From positions 4,280,001-4,344,000 of the forward strand of contig NZ_CP028923.1 of the NCBI RefSeq assembly GCF_005166025.1: a stretch of 64,000 bases of DNA. Reading direction: 5' to 3'. The notes beneath the pieces are model-generated. The model had not been told where the DNA came from. It saw only the letters and a list, made by a program, of their open reading frames with translations, and did no database searches. Positions 7,563-17,985 of the stretch are shown piece by piece (the stretch's first letter is position 1; every line of letters starts with the position of its first letter). The position numbers were made by a program, and so were the translations under genes. Source of the stretch: Mangrovivirga cuniculi. Its GTDB lineage: Bacteria > Bacteroidota > Bacteroidia > Cytophagales > Cyclobacteriaceae.

Positions 7563-10444
7563 ATGAAAACAAAATTCCATTATTTCGGATTTTTATTTCT
7601 ACTATTAGGTGTTTTATCATCATGTAAAGATGGATTATATCCGAGACAACCAAACATTCAAAATGAAGGCCGAGCAATTGCAGTTGCCGTTAAACCCAAT
7701 CAAGATGCTATTATGGTAGTGGCCTCAGAAACGGGAGGCTTATTCCAAACAGAAAACGCTGGAGACAAATGGGAACATGTCGGCGAAACTTTCAACTTTA
7801 GATATCGCGATCTATTATTTTACCCTCCTAATCCGGAGATAATTGTAGCGGCAGCCAGACAAGATACCCGGGTTATCAGCGGCGGTGGAATTTACAGAAG
7901 CACAGATGATGGTGAGACATGGTCAAAAGCTACCATGAACACTCCCTCTTCCAATTGCCTTAACAACATGTCAGCTAATTGCCTTTCATTCGACGAGTCA
8001 AATAATAGACTATGGGCAGGAACAAATTGTGGACTTTTTTACAGTGATGATCAAGGAGTAACCTGGGAATATCTTTCGGGCGCAACTGGATTAGGTTCCA
8101 GGTCCGTAAGAGCTATTGCTACTCCTTCAGAAAATAAAATGGTGGTATTAACAGGAAACAGCATTAGAGTATCTACAAATGGAGGAAGCAGCTGGACCTT
8201 AAAAATTAATGGCCTTCCTGGCAACCGAAGAGCAGCTCAGCATAATCAAATAGCAGTATCGCCTTTGGATGATGACCATATATATTTTGCTTTTAATTAC
8301 TCGAAAAAAAATTCTAATGATAAATGGGAAAGATTTAACGCTCTATATTATACTCAAGATTTTGGTGATAACTGGAGTATAGTAGAAAATAAAAAAGGAT
8401 GGAATAGACCACCTTTTGTAGTTTTAACAAATAGCAGTTTAAATACTGGTAGAAACAAAATTGATTTATATTACAGTAATGGAGGAAGTAAATTTAAACG
8501 TAGAGAAGTAAATCATGGATCTATTCATGGTTTTGGAGCCTGGGAAACTCTTACTATTGATCATGCTGATATTGCTGAATTAGCTATAAGCAATGATGGA
8601 AAAACCCCTATTTTACTTTTGAGTGATGGAGGGTTACATACAACCAATGATAATGGCAGCAGCTGGACAATGAATTCACCAGGGTACAATGCCCTTCAAA
8701 TAACTGAAATAACAGGCCAGAATACTGAAGACGATGGCTTACCAGATCTATATTTCGGCACCCAGGATAATCATAACTGGGCTTCTACCAATTATGGAAT
8801 AAAATGGCCTAATAAAAAATGTTGTGAAGGATTTTATCTTAATGTGCCTCGAGAATCGCTAACAGCTTCTAATACAACTCATACCGGAGTTGCATGTTTT
8901 GGCTGTAATAACTACAAATCGGGTCCAGGCTTAGTTTCCGTTTCTTCATGGAACAATCCCCCGCGTTCTAATGGTTCTCCTGCATTGGTTGATCCACAAC
9001 GGTATGTTCAGATTCAATATAACATAGATTCTTCTGCCTGGAGATTAGCCAGAACTACTAACACCGGAGCAAATTGGACCTCTTCGGCAACGGTAAATAA
9101 TAAGCCTAAGAGTTTCCCCTTAGTTGTAGGGAATTCAAGTAATCCGATAGTTTTTCTTGCAACCGAACAGCCTGGAACAGTAATGGGTAATCCTAAAATT
9201 GGTATTGAACGAATTTCAGGTACATTTGGGTCTACTTTCGTAGAATCTCAAATTACTGGATTTGGTAATGTAGGTATTTTCCCGACAATGTTTGCCTGGT
9301 ATGAGGTATTTGCTGTTGATCCAGACAATCCAAGTTTCATAATTGTTCCGGACATTGCAAATGATGTAGTGGTGAAAAGTGATGATGGAGGTGCGACATG
9401 GACTCAAGACAATAATTTAACTGATTTAGTTACAAATTTTGGTGAATTTAAGTTTCATTGGGACAAATTTTCTCAAATCAGCAGTTTTGGTTTTGATCCC
9501 GATTGTTCTGGTCACATAATGGTAGGCACTCAACAAGCAGGTATATTTGAAACCTTTGATAACGGAGATACATGGAAAAAAGTGAGCGGATCCGAGAAAG
9601 TCCCTTACGTAGGTTCATTTTTCTTTTCATCTCTTAAAGAAGTCTTGATATCATCATATGGTCGTGGTCTATGGGTATATCGATACAAATGTCCCTCAAA
9701 AACGATCATCATAAACCCAAACAAACCAATACTCGAACTTGATAAGCCCAAGTTGTGGCTTTGGGAAGATATAATTCCACTTGATCAAATGGTTCCTCCT
9801 CAAGAATGTGAAGATTGTGCTTTTATCATTATAAACGAAGGAGAAATAGTTGATCTTAATATAGACCCAGAATCACTTCAGGTAGAAGAAATTTTAATAG
9901 ATAATGGGTCTGCCAAACAAATTGATTTAGAAGGAAAAGAAAAAGAAATAAAAATAAAGGTTAACAATAAAGGGCAGGACAAGAAAATAAACTGCAAGAT
10001 TGAACAAATAGCTGAATTACTTTCCGATAATCACATTGTAAAAGGGCTCTATTTAAAAAATGGAAAATTTAATGGGCTATTCTATATGATCAAGATATCA
10101 ATCCGGCAGATCTACCTCAAAGAAAACCCTTAAGCCCTTCAATTAGGTTAGCTCGACCTAATGATTTAGGAATTCCTATAGAAGAGGCAGAGGAAATTAC
10201 TATTTTAGGCCAGAGATTTAATCCTTTTCAACCCATTGAAGTAATAATTGATAATGAAAAAACTCAATTAGGTGAAGAAATTAAAATAAATAAGGATGGA
10301 GATTTCAAGTTTACCATCCCTCCAAATTTTGGAATAGGACATCACACAGTTCTGGTTAGACAACGTATAGGTGATAAAATAGTAGAAGATGCTATAACTA
10401 TACGATTAACAGTTCAGGACTTTCCAGACAATGAAGAAGAATAA
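7563..10444 (+). pseudogene. BNR/Asp-box (sortilin VPS10-like) beta-propeller lipoprotein, frameshifted near its C-terminus
   Basis: The lipoprotein signal MKTKFHYFGFLFLLLGVLSS precedes Cys21. At least seven Asp-boxes follow (STDDGETW, SDDQGVTW, STNGGSSW, TQDFGDNW, TNDNGSSW, SDDGGATW, FDNGDTW), the pattern of sialidase/VPS10-type propellers. The open frame ends at 10133, but the -1 frame carries on as a sensible 119-residue tail (LYDQDINPADLPQRKPL, then a beta-rich IIDNEKTQLGEEIKINKDGD segment) ending at TAA 10442-10444. One added G in GGG 10074-10076 rejoins them as NGAILYDQD in a 960-residue protein. It is probably a surface binding protein; no catalytic residues were recognised. The Asp-box repeats alone do not show a ligand. 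Confidence 0.82.
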
Positions 10445-10517
10445 TGAGATGATTAGAATGGTATAAAATTTCATTTGAATATAATTGCCATCTGAATTAA
10501 TGAATGGATAACAAAAG

Positions 10518-10566
10518 AGCCTATGGGAAGTATTTCGGATTAAATCCGAAATACTTCCCATAGGCT
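10518..10566. terminator. Perfect 23-bp inverted repeat between convergent genes, probable bidirectional terminator
   Basis: Positions 10518-10540 (starting AGCCTATGGGAAGT) are the exact reverse complement of 10544-10566, with only TAA between. It lies between the restored end of the BNR gene (10444) and the stop of the M61-like gene (10584). On the minus strand the stem is followed by CTCTTTTG; on the plus strand there is no T-run. The stem is much longer and more perfect than the window's other terminators. Confidence 0.65.
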
Positions 10567-10583
10567 TACTAAGACCTTATAAA

Positions 10584-12047
10584 TCATTCTACCTCTCCCA
10601 GAAAGCCCTCACGAATTGCAAGGTCTAAACCTTCCAGATTTTCTTTTGGTGTCATTATTAAATTATCATTTTCAATTACCACATGGTATCCAGCTTTTTC
10701 TAAAAATTCATCAATTGGTATCACTGTACTACCATTTATATACACATCAAAAAATGAGGCAAGATCCTTATCCGCCATTTCACTAGCCAGCTTAAGTATT
10801 TCTTCCGAAGTATAATACTCGTTTTTCAGTTTATATTTTTCATAAAGCAACTTCATAATATCATCCAGGCTCTTTTCATTATTTGTTTCTTCCCTAATTA
10901 TCATATCCATTCCTATACCAACAAAGAGTCCACCGCCATAAATCAAACCCCAATGATCATCTTTACTGAATCCTTCAGCAGCATCCCTCATGGAAATTTC
11001 ACCAAGCCCTGGATCTTTCATATATCGTTGATAAAATAGCCCGTTAAATATACCAGCAAGGGCTTGATCATTGATAAAACCTACCTGATATAATGCCTTG
11101 AGTGTGTAATAATTTGTTATTCCTTCTTTAAACCAATCATCCCGGGTGCTATTCACCATTATCGTTTTCCCATTCCATAAATGAAAAAACTCATGAGCAA
11201 ACATAAACCAGGCAACCATTTGCTCTTGAGGGTGAGCATCAGGATTTACCATCATATTTATATGAGAGCCAATCACCTCGCCATCTGTTTGAGATGCTGA
11301 GTTTATTACAACCATGACTTCAGTTGATTGGTTGCCATTAGGGGTAGGGCCTCCACCCATCAAGTTGTAATAATAATTCATAACCTGATCAGCAATTTGA
11401 CTGTATCGGAGCGAATCAGCCTGGATTTTTTCGCCAGTCAGAACAAATCTGATTTTCAGATCTTCCCTCTCAATTTTTTTATATGCGTGATCTCCATAAA
11501 TAATGAGTGATTCTGTAAGTTCAGTATTATCCTTAACTAAATATCCTTTTGAACTACTTGGCCAGGGAGCCTGAATCTTTGAAGGGTCATCAACATCAAA
11601 TTTAACGACTAACTCATCATTATTATCCTCAGGAAAAATAAAAAGGGATCTACCAGTTAGGAAAAATCCCCAATCTTTGACAAAGGCAACCCCATCGATC
11701 CCACCGGGCCATTCTATATCTTCATGGTCCACATTAATCTCATAAGAGATATTTATATGCTGTTCTAATGGACCTTGTACAATCCACTTACCCTCTCGCT
11801 TTGTTATTTTTATTTCATCACCTGATTTTGATTTAGCCTCTAAATTTTCCACATAATCATCCCATCGTTCAGGGACGGGTCCATTTGGAGACATTATCAA
11901 AACACTATCTTGCAAAAATAATTCAGCATCTACAAACACTTTCTTCTCCTCTACTCCGGAAAATCTCACATTATAAATTGACTGTTGAGCCAGTAAATTA
12001 AATCCACATAAAAAACAGGAAAGACCTATAGTAATAAGTTTATTCAT
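10584..12047 (-). CDS. Secreted M1/M61-like zinc aminopeptidase
   Basis: The 487-residue protein has an N-terminal signal peptide (to about residue 21, ending NLLAQQ). The zinc site is HEFFHLWNG at residues 285-293 (H285, E286, H289), with the downstream glutamate in WFKEGITNYY (E308) as the third ligand. This order is that of gluzincin M1/M61 peptidases, and the N-terminal beta-sandwich resembles the M61 family. It should be periplasmic or surface-exposed and remove N-terminal residues or cleave peptides. A C-terminal PDZ domain, common in M61 proteins, is not evident: the last 60 residues are only a short fragment of one (DEFLEKAGYHVVIENDN). Confidence 0.82.
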   Translation of the reverse strand: MNKLITIGLSCFLCGFNLLAQQSIYNVRFSGVEEKKVFVDAELFLQDSVLIMSPNGPVPERWDDYVENLEAKSKSGDEIKITKREGKWIVQGPLEQHINISYEINVDHEDIEWPGGIDGVAFVKDWGFFLTGRSLFIFPEDNNDELVVKFDVDDPSKIQAPWPSSSKGYLVKDNTELTESLIIYGDHAYKKIEREDLKIRFVLTGEKIQADSLRYSQIADQVMNYYYNLMGGGPTPNGNQSTEVMVVINSASQTDGEVIGSHINMMVNPDAHPQEQMVAWFMFAHEFFHLWNGKTIMVNSTRDDWFKEGITNYYTLKALYQVGFINDQALAGIFNGLFYQRYMKDPGLGEISMRDAAEGFSKDDHWGLIYGGGLFVGIGMDMIIREETNNEKSLDDIMKLLYEKYKLKNEYYTSEEILKLASEMADKDLASFFDVYINGSTVIPIDEFLEKAGYHVVIENDNLIMTPKENLEGLDLAIREGFLGEVE

Positions 12048-12146
12048 ATCATTATTCTTTTTTGTTTAATGCAGATTTATTAAATAATAATAAGAAAATT
12101 TATGTTACCACGATTACAGACACTTCATATCATGATATAAAGTACT

Positions 12147-13174
12147 TTAATTAGATTTAAACACTGTTTTCCTATATTGTGAAGGAGTTACTCCATATTT
12201 TTCCTTAAATAAAACATTAAATCTTCCCCCTGATTTAAAACCGCATTCTTGTGCAATTCCCAATATAGAAAGGTTCCCATATTTTTCGTCTGTCAGTCTT
12301 TTCTTAACTTCTTTGAGCCTGTAATCATTAATAAATGAAGAAAAATTTTTTTGTTGAGTTTGATTTATAACCTGCGAAATTTTCCTTGAGTTAATATTTG
12401 ATAATTCAGATAAATCCGCAATTTTAAAAGAAGGGTTTAAGTACAATTTCTCACCTTCAATTAAAGAGATAATACGATCAGAATATTTTTTAATTTCAGA
12501 ATTACTAACTCCTGAATCACCATATTTTTCATATTGAGGCTCAAAAGTTCTTTTAAAATTCATCTCTCGATATGCCATTATGAAAATTGGAATCGCAGCA
12601 ATAATTATCAATGATATTCGAAATATATCTGAAAACTCAACATCACTAAAAGCTTCAATTAATACCAGGGAAATGTTAGCTATTTTAATAATTGCCATAG
12701 CAAAAACAAACATAACTATCCAGTCGAATAATTTCCTGTCTGCCTTATTTTTATAGTAATAGTACAAACTCAAACCAACATAACAACTAAACTGAAGGTA
12801 ATAAACTCCAGCCAGGTACGAAAGTAGCTCAGGAAAAGCCTCTCCTAAAAAAGCGATTATCAGTATTGGACTGTAATGAATTAGTATTACTTTTTTCCAA
12901 TTTATATTTTTGTGAGGAAAAGTAACATATAACCAAATACTGGGACCAACCCACCAGCCAAGATAATTTGCAATTGGCTGTAAGAAGAAATGAGCTGAAT
13001 CCAACCCACTTAAATAGCAATATGTATTAATTAAATTAACCGAGTAAATAAATACGAGGACAGCCACTAGCCTGTTAATTATCTTCTCCCCACTCTTTTT
13101 AATAGAAAGTGAAAGACAAGAAAAAATCCCTGAGCACCGGCAATTAAACAAATGATCGATATAATTTGGAGCAT
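12147..13174 (-). pseudogene. Membrane-bound AraC-family transcriptional regulator, frameshifted near its N-terminus
   Basis: From ATG 13174 the frame reads MLQIISIICLIAGAQGFFLV, the standard opening of the Bacteroidota seven-helix AraC regulators, but it stops after 31 codons. The remainder lies in another frame: INRLVAVLVFIYSVNLINTY, several more membrane segments, and a C-terminal AraC DNA-binding domain (IADLSELSNINSRKISQVIN and LSILGIAQECGFKSGGRFNV). Adding one A to the A5 run (plus-strand T5 at 13096-13100), or one G to the G4 at 13088-13091, gives a whole 342-residue protein. It diverges from the serine hydrolase gene at 13546, which it may control. The family is expected to sense a ligand with its membrane part. 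Confidence 0.84.
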
Positions 13175-13545
13175 AAAATAGAGAACAAAAATCAAAACAT
13201 TTAGCTGCTAAAATATTAATCTTTAGCGATTAATTAAATGGATTACTTTTTTGAATAAACCTAAAATTTTTATGGCTACCTATAAATCAGTCATGAGGCT
13301 ATTTTCCTGATTTTCTCAAAGCCGTAACTTAAATTGAAAATCATTAATGTTTATAAAAAATCTCAGTTCATGATCGAATCTTAAAAACAATCAATTCATT
13401 TAGTTTTAATGAATTAGTCAAATTTGTATCCAATCCTTTGCTACAATTAATATGTGGCGTAATTTCGTGGGTTCAAAGGAGTTTTTTTAAGCACCTACTT
13501 TTAAGGAAAAGAGCAATTAATTTTTTAATACATGAATACCCAATA
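13175..13545. other. Divergent intergenic region between the AraC-type regulator and the serine hydrolase
   Basis: The gap holds about 370 bases of AT-rich DNA and should contain both promoters and any operator for the regulator. I saw no strong TTG/TAnnTTTG pair and no long palindrome. The open frame of the hydrolase extends up to 13438, but those extra 36 codons encode no signal peptide, and the start at 13546 does. Confidence 0.45.
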
Positions 13546-15195
13546 ATGAAAAAACTGATTTTTACCCTGTCTTTTTTAGCAATCCAATTTCAGTTTTCAA
13601 TAGCTCAAACAACAAGTAAAGAAGTCTTATATCAGAAAGTTGATTCCCTTATTAACCAATATTTTAATCCTGATAAACTGGGCATGGCAGTGGCCATAAT
13701 TGAGGAAGGAAATGTTATATATTCCCACCAAATCGGTATGGCTAACCTGGAATACAATATTCCAATAACTGATTCTACTGCTTTTCACATCGCTTCTGTT
13801 TCAAAGCAATTCACATCATACCTGGCAGTTTCTATGGCAATGAGAGGAGAGCTATCTATGGAAGATGATGTTAGAGAGCATCTTCCCGAATTGGCTCATC
13901 TGCCTTACAAAATCTCTCTGAATCAGCTGGCAAATCATACCCATGGATTACCCAATGTATTTGAACTGGCTCATTTAAGAGGTTTTGATATTCAGGACCG
14001 TTTATCACATGATGAAGTAATCGATATGCTTTTGAATATCAAACAAATCAATTTCCAGCCAGGAACTCAATATGAGTATAATAACACAGGATTTGCATTA
14101 CTTGCTGAAGTAATAGAAAGGGTGAGCGACAGCCCTTTCCAGGAAGTTCTTAAAGAAGAAATCTTTACTCCTCTCGAAATGAATAATTCTTTAGCTGTCA
14201 GCAGTTCTGAAATCATTATAAGAAACAAAGCCTATTCATATAAAACAAGCAATTCCGGATTTAAGAATCACGAGTTCAACAATATGACAAATGGTTCATC
14301 AGGCATTAGTACTACAATTAACGATCTGAGCAAATGGGCTATCTACTATCAATATGCAGACAAAAGAGCAGAAAAAATCTTTCATAAAATGCAAAAGCCG
14401 ACCAGGCTTTCCGATGGAACTATAATCGAATACGGACTGGGTCTTGAATTTAAAAAACATAAGGGATTAGACATTGTATTTCATGGCGGTGGTGATGCCG
14501 GATATCGATCTTATCTTTTACACATTCCCAAACACGATTTTTCAATTGCAATTCTAGCTAACAGCAATGATTTCTCTACACTAAACATTGCTTATGGAAT
14601 AGTAGATCTTTTCATGAAAGATCACTTAAAACCTTCAGAGACACCTAAAAAGGTTAATTACATAACTAATGAACTAAAAAGCTTTGAAGGGACCTATGAA
14701 TTTTATCCTGGCAAGTATTTTAATATTCTCGCAGAAAAAGACACCTTATTTTTTCAATCATACGGAACAAAAGGCAAAGCCCCACTACCTGTAATTGGTG
14801 ATGGTGAATTTCTATTTCCTTATGTTCCTTTCACTAAATTTTCATTTTACGATAATGGATTCATATTTAATATCGCTGACTTCAAGTATGATTGTAAAAA
14901 AGTCACATTAAATCCCCCATCTATTGACGAAATTGACCTGGAGAAATATATCGGGCTTTATAAAAATGATGAATTTAATACTACTTATGAATTAGTAATA
15001 AAAGATAATCAGTTAGTAGCAGTTCATAGTTTAAATAATGACATCATACTTAAGCCACTTGCAAAAGACAGTTTTTACGGATCGAAAAATTATTTTGCCC
15101 AAATAGATTTTGTAACAAGTGAAGATGATGAAGTAATTGAGTTTTTACTGTCCGGGCAAAACTTGAAGGATATTCAGTTCAGTAAAATAAAATAA
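13546..15195 (+). CDS. Serine hydrolase of the beta-lactamase/PBP4-like (class C) family
   Basis: ATG 13546 gives a 549-residue protein with a clean signal peptide, MKKLIFTLSFLAIQFQFSIA. The catalytic SxxK is SVSK at residues 84-87 within HIASVSKQFTSYLAV; the YxN is in YEYNNTGFALLAEV, and the third motif is HGGGDAGYRSYLL. These are marks of class C beta-lactamase-like hydrolases (esterases, D-aminopeptidases, PBP-like proteins). The C-terminal 170 residues form a lipocalin-like beta domain seen in this family. It is exported. Resistance to beta-lactams is not implied. A strong terminator follows at 15207. Confidence 0.9.
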   Translation: MKKLIFTLSFLAIQFQFSIAQTTSKEVLYQKVDSLINQYFNPDKLGMAVAIIEEGNVIYSHQIGMANLEYNIPITDSTAFHIASVSKQFTSYLAVSMAMRGELSMEDDVREHLPELAHLPYKISLNQLANHTHGLPNVFELAHLRGFDIQDRLSHDEVIDMLLNIKQINFQPGTQYEYNNTGFALLAEVIERVSDSPFQEVLKEEIFTPLEMNNSLAVSSSEIIIRNKAYSYKTSNSGFKNHEFNNMTNGSSGISTTINDLSKWAIYYQYADKRAEKIFHKMQKPTRLSDGTIIEYGLGLEFKKHKGLDIVFHGGGDAGYRSYLLHIPKHDFSIAILANSNDFSTLNIAYGIVDLFMKDHLKPSETPKKVNYITNELKSFEGTYEFYPGKYFNILAEKDTLFFQSYGTKGKAPLPVIGDGEFLFPYVPFTKFSFYDNGFIFNIADFKYDCKKVTLNPPSIDEIDLEKYIGLYKNDEFNTTYELVIKDNQLVAVHSLNNDIILKPLAKDSFYGSKNYFAQIDFVTSEDDEVIEFLLSGQNLKDIQFSKIK

Positions 15196-15206
15196 TATTA
15201 TTAATA

Positions 15207-15234
15207 AAAAAGGACGCCAATTGGCGTCCTTTTT
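15207..15234. terminator. Bidirectional intrinsic terminator
   Basis: A perfect 28-base palindrome: 15207-15220 (AAAAAGGACGCCAA) pairs with 15221-15234. It carries a T-run on either strand and lies between the convergent serine hydrolase and DUF2892 genes. Confidence 0.9.
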
Positions 15235-15282
15235 AATCTGTAATCAAACTATTATCACACAGTGCTAACGTCTTTCTTAAGC

Positions 15283-15498
15283 TCAACGATGTTGTTTATT
15301 TTGTGGGCAAGTGCTAATGCCAAAAGGCTTATACAAGGGGCAAAAACCAGTAAAACTGGTAAGTAAGAATATAACTGCCAGTATCAGTAATACAAGACCT
15401 AAAGTTCCAGTTAAAACTTCAGCTACAAATAAAGCGATTACTGAAAACGCAATTATAGTTCTGATAACCCTGTCGGCGGTTCCCATGTTCTTTTTCAT
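15283..15498 (-). CDS. DUF2892 (YgaP-like) small membrane protein, copy 1
   Basis: The 71-residue protein reads MKKNMGTADRVIRTIIAFSV and goes on with two membrane helices, then CPLYKPFGISTCPQ. The MGTADRVIR start and the CPLYxPFGxxTC end are the DUF2892 signature. Some members are fused to rhodanese domains and linked to sulfur handling, but this one is stand-alone. A close paralogue lies at 18053-18256 with the same two end motifs. Confidence 0.88.
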   Translation of the reverse strand: MKKNMGTADRVIRTIIAFSVIALFVAEVLTGTLGLVLLILAVIFLLTSFTGFCPLYKPFGISTCPQNKQHR

Positions 15499-15556
15499 GA
15501 CTCCGATTGTTTTAGAGAAATATAATTCTTTATGAAATCATTAGGTGTGATAATTA

Positions 15557-16396
15557 TCACATATGATTTTCATGAGTTTTTATTGCTACAAAATGCACTT
15601 GAGATTTTTTAATAAAAACCAAAAAAATCACAATCCCAATCATTAAGTAAATCCCAGCTGTGATTTTCCAGGCATTTACAAGTAAACTATCATCCAAATC
15701 CTGAAGTTGATTTTGATAAAAGAATTGTGTGGCATTGACCGAAGCATGGGTTAAAGCCAGTAACAAAATATTCCCTTTAACCTTAAACCAGATCCAGGTA
15801 AAAATTATTGTTACCGAAACCAATAATATTATCCAGGGAATAACAATCTCCAACGAATTAAATAAGATTGGAAAATGCCAAAGCCCCCATATTAATATTA
15901 TCAATACCAGAGATTTATTAAGAGAATGCTTTTTTAGCAAATTGGGCAATAACCATCCTCTCCAGCCAAGCTCCTCTCCGATTCCAATTAGAATAAATTG
16001 AAAGAAAAAATGGCCGGCAAATACTAATTTATTTTCTTCTATTGCATCAAATAATTGCTCAATAGGTAAACCTGCAAAATAAAATGAAGCGACGGTAATT
16101 ATGAATCCAGTAACAGGTAATAATAAATAATAAAACCAAAACTTAACTTTCGGCTTAAGAGATTTAAAAAGTTGTTTTAATCCCCCTTTTCCTTTACAAA
16201 TAACTGTTATTATTATCGCCGAAATAGCGGGCCCAATAACTATCATTGAACGAAATAAGTACAACCTCAATAATTCATTTTCTATTTGCCAAGAATTATT
16301 GACCCACATATTAAATATCCCACCTACCAAATAACTAAATATAAAAGTAAGTAGAACAAAAGCTGTAATTGGATTATTCTTAATTAACTTTTTCAA
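15557..16396 (-). CDS. CPBP-family intramembrane metalloprotease (CAAX/Abi type)
   Basis: The 279-residue protein is strongly hydrophobic with about seven to eight membrane segments. It shows the three CPBP motifs: EELGWRGWLLP (E141, E142, R146), LIWGLWHFPIL (H174) and LTHASVNATQ. Members cleave within the membrane; bacterial roles include bacteriocin immunity and peptide processing. The start overlaps the stop of the upstream transglutaminase-like gene by 4 bases, so the two form an operon. Confidence 0.9.
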   Translation of the reverse strand: MKKLIKNNPITAFVLLTFIFSYLVGGIFNMWVNNSWQIENELLRLYLFRSMIVIGPAISAIIITVICKGKGGLKQLFKSLKPKVKFWFYYLLLPVTGFIITVASFYFAGLPIEQLFDAIEENKLVFAGHFFFQFILIGIGEELGWRGWLLPNLLKKHSLNKSLVLIILIWGLWHFPILFNSLEIVIPWIILLVSVTIIFTWIWFKVKGNILLLALTHASVNATQFFYQNQLQDLDDSLLVNAWKITAGIYLMIGIVIFLVFIKKSQVHFVAIKTHENHM

Positions 16397-17292
16397 TTAT
16401 AAGAGTCTATTTTCGGATAAAAATCAGATAATGAATTGGTATAATACGAATTATTTATTTTAAAAATCTTCTGAAAGTATTCAGGCTCATTTGCATCTTT
16501 TGAGAGCAATGTCAATTGCTTTTTGTTCCCGACTATTCGATCCCAGACACTAATTCTTTGACCGTTTATTGTGACATAGAAATAGTAAAGGTAAGGACCG
16601 ATCCACTGAACATAATCCGCTTTGGATATAGTATTATTAGGATTAATTATTTCAAATCTTTCATTGTGTGCTATAGCACGTTGGAGTTCCACAGCATTAA
16701 GAGGAACACCACCCTGAACAGCTATGACATCAAACTGAGGGTCAATAAACATCCATTTGTTTAAATCCTCCAAATATACTTCATTAGCTACATGACCTCC
16801 TCCACTTTTTACTTCAGAAATATCTTTGGTCATCAATCCCAAAGTACGGATTTTAAAACCTAATGCAGAAAGACATTCTCTCGCAACGAGGCTATACTCT
16901 ACACATCTGAAACGTTCTCCCTTTTGGGCTTCCTCAAGGATATAAACCGCATCAAATTTATCCGGCACATTATTACCGTCATGCTCCCACTGGCTTTGAA
17001 CCCAGCTCTGAATGGCTAAAACCTGGTTAAATTGATCGTCAATTGAATCTACTATTTGTTCGAGTCTGAACTTCTCTCTTAATAAAACAAGGTCTTCTCT
17101 TCCAGAAATATCTTCATATCTGAGATCAAAACTATTTTGCAGACCCTCATTGAATTCTAGCTTATGAACTTTTCTGTCTATTTTATCTTTACCTAATGAA
17201 ATGAGCCCGCCAAGCCGGGGAGATAAGTAAAATGAAAAAGCTGTGAATCCGATCAGAATAATAAAAATGGAAAGAAATACTTTTTTTAGCAT
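16393..17292 (-). CDS. Membrane-anchored transglutaminase-like cysteine protein
   Basis: The 299-residue product has one N-terminal membrane segment (about residues 5-22). The transglutaminase-like triad is visible: C130 in RFRCVEYSLVAREC, H167 in GGGHVANEVYLED and D184 in KWMFIDPQ. The fold usually acts as a papain-like peptidase or amidase rather than as a true cross-linker in bacteria. It probably acts outside the membrane. It is the first gene of a two-gene operon with the CPBP protease. The substrate cannot be told. Confidence 0.85.
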   Translation of the reverse strand: MLKKVFLSIFIILIGFTAFSFYLSPRLGGLISLGKDKIDRKVHKLEFNEGLQNSFDLRYEDISGREDLVLLREKFRLEQIVDSIDDQFNQVLAIQSWVQSQWEHDGNNVPDKFDAVYILEEAQKGERFRCVEYSLVARECLSALGFKIRTLGLMTKDISEVKSGGGHVANEVYLEDLNKWMFIDPQFDVIAVQGGVPLNAVELQRAIAHNERFEIINPNNTISKADYVQWIGPYLYYFYVTINGQRISVWDRIVGNKKQLTLLSKDANEPEYFQKIFKINNSYYTNSLSDFYPKIDSYN

Positions 17293-17452
17293 ATGATCTC
17301 AAATTAACACCACTTCTTAGCTGCTCAGATTTTAAAGTTAAGTCATCTGTTCAGATTAGTCCTTACCACTTAAATAATTTTAACTAAATAAATAGTTTTT
17401 ATTTCAAAACTAAAACCTTAGGTTTACAACGAATCTAATATTTGAAGCATTT

Positions 17453-17971
17453 ATGAGAGTATCGTTCTTTTCCCTGGTAATGGCTTTGGTGTTAATATTT
17501 GGTTGTGAAAATTCGACTAAGACTAAAGAAACTAACCAGAATAAAACAACTAACATTAAACCAATCACTTTTTCTCTGGCTGAAGAAGAAGAATTAAAAA
17601 AATTAGATAGTCTTAATCTTGATAGCAGCTATGCCAATTTGTTGTCACCAGCCTATAATAGCGAAGAAAATATAAAAGAAGTTAGACGTTCCTGGTCTAA
17701 ACTACATCAGGACCTGGGAAAATATTTAGTGGAACAGAATTTTAACTGGGGCATTAATGACTCATCAATCAGCCTATTTAATAAAATATATTTTTCTGAA
17801 GATGGTACGATAGATTATTATGCATTTAAGGTAATTACACCATCTGTATCAGATGACAAAGTGGATGAATTTGAATTATTATTAAAAGAGTTTTCTTCTG
17901 AGGTGAAATTAGATTTGAATCAGAAAAAGAACTTTGCTCAATGTGGGAAAAGCCGCATTATGAATAATTAA
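17453..17971 (+). CDS. Small lipoprotein ending in FAQCGKSRIMNN, function unknown
   Basis: The 172-residue protein has a lipoprotein signal with Cys18 (LVLIFGCEN), then a Lys/Thr/Asn-rich linker to about residue 40 and a mixed alpha/beta domain. I do not recognise the family. Its last 26 residues (FSSEVKLDLNQKKNFAQCGK and on) match a decayed fragment at 23601-23699 position for position, so the region once held at least two copies. It stands alone between two minus-strand groups and has its own terminator. Confidence 0.75.
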   Translation: MRVSFFSLVMALVLIFGCENSTKTKETNQNKTTNIKPITFSLAEEEELKKLDSLNLDSSYANLLSPAYNSEENIKEVRRSWSKLHQDLGKYLVEQNFNWGINDSSISLFNKIYFSEDGTIDYYAFKVITPSVSDDKVDEFELLLKEFSSEVKLDLNQKKNFAQCGKSRIMNN

Positions 17972-17985
17972 AGCTAATTACTTTC

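Noticed and set aside
7418-7627. 69-residue open frame before the BNR lipoprotein gene
   Set aside because: It has no signal peptide, motif or ribosome-binding site and overlaps a well-formed lipoprotein start in another frame.
3171-10444. Programmed ribosomal frameshifting as the shared cause of the broken genes
   Set aside because: Only the C39-like site has a plausible slippery run; the other four lack a shared heptamer or downstream structure that I can see.
13438-13545. 36 extra codons at the front of the serine hydrolase
   Set aside because: The signal peptide begins at ATG 13546; the upstream residues would bury it.
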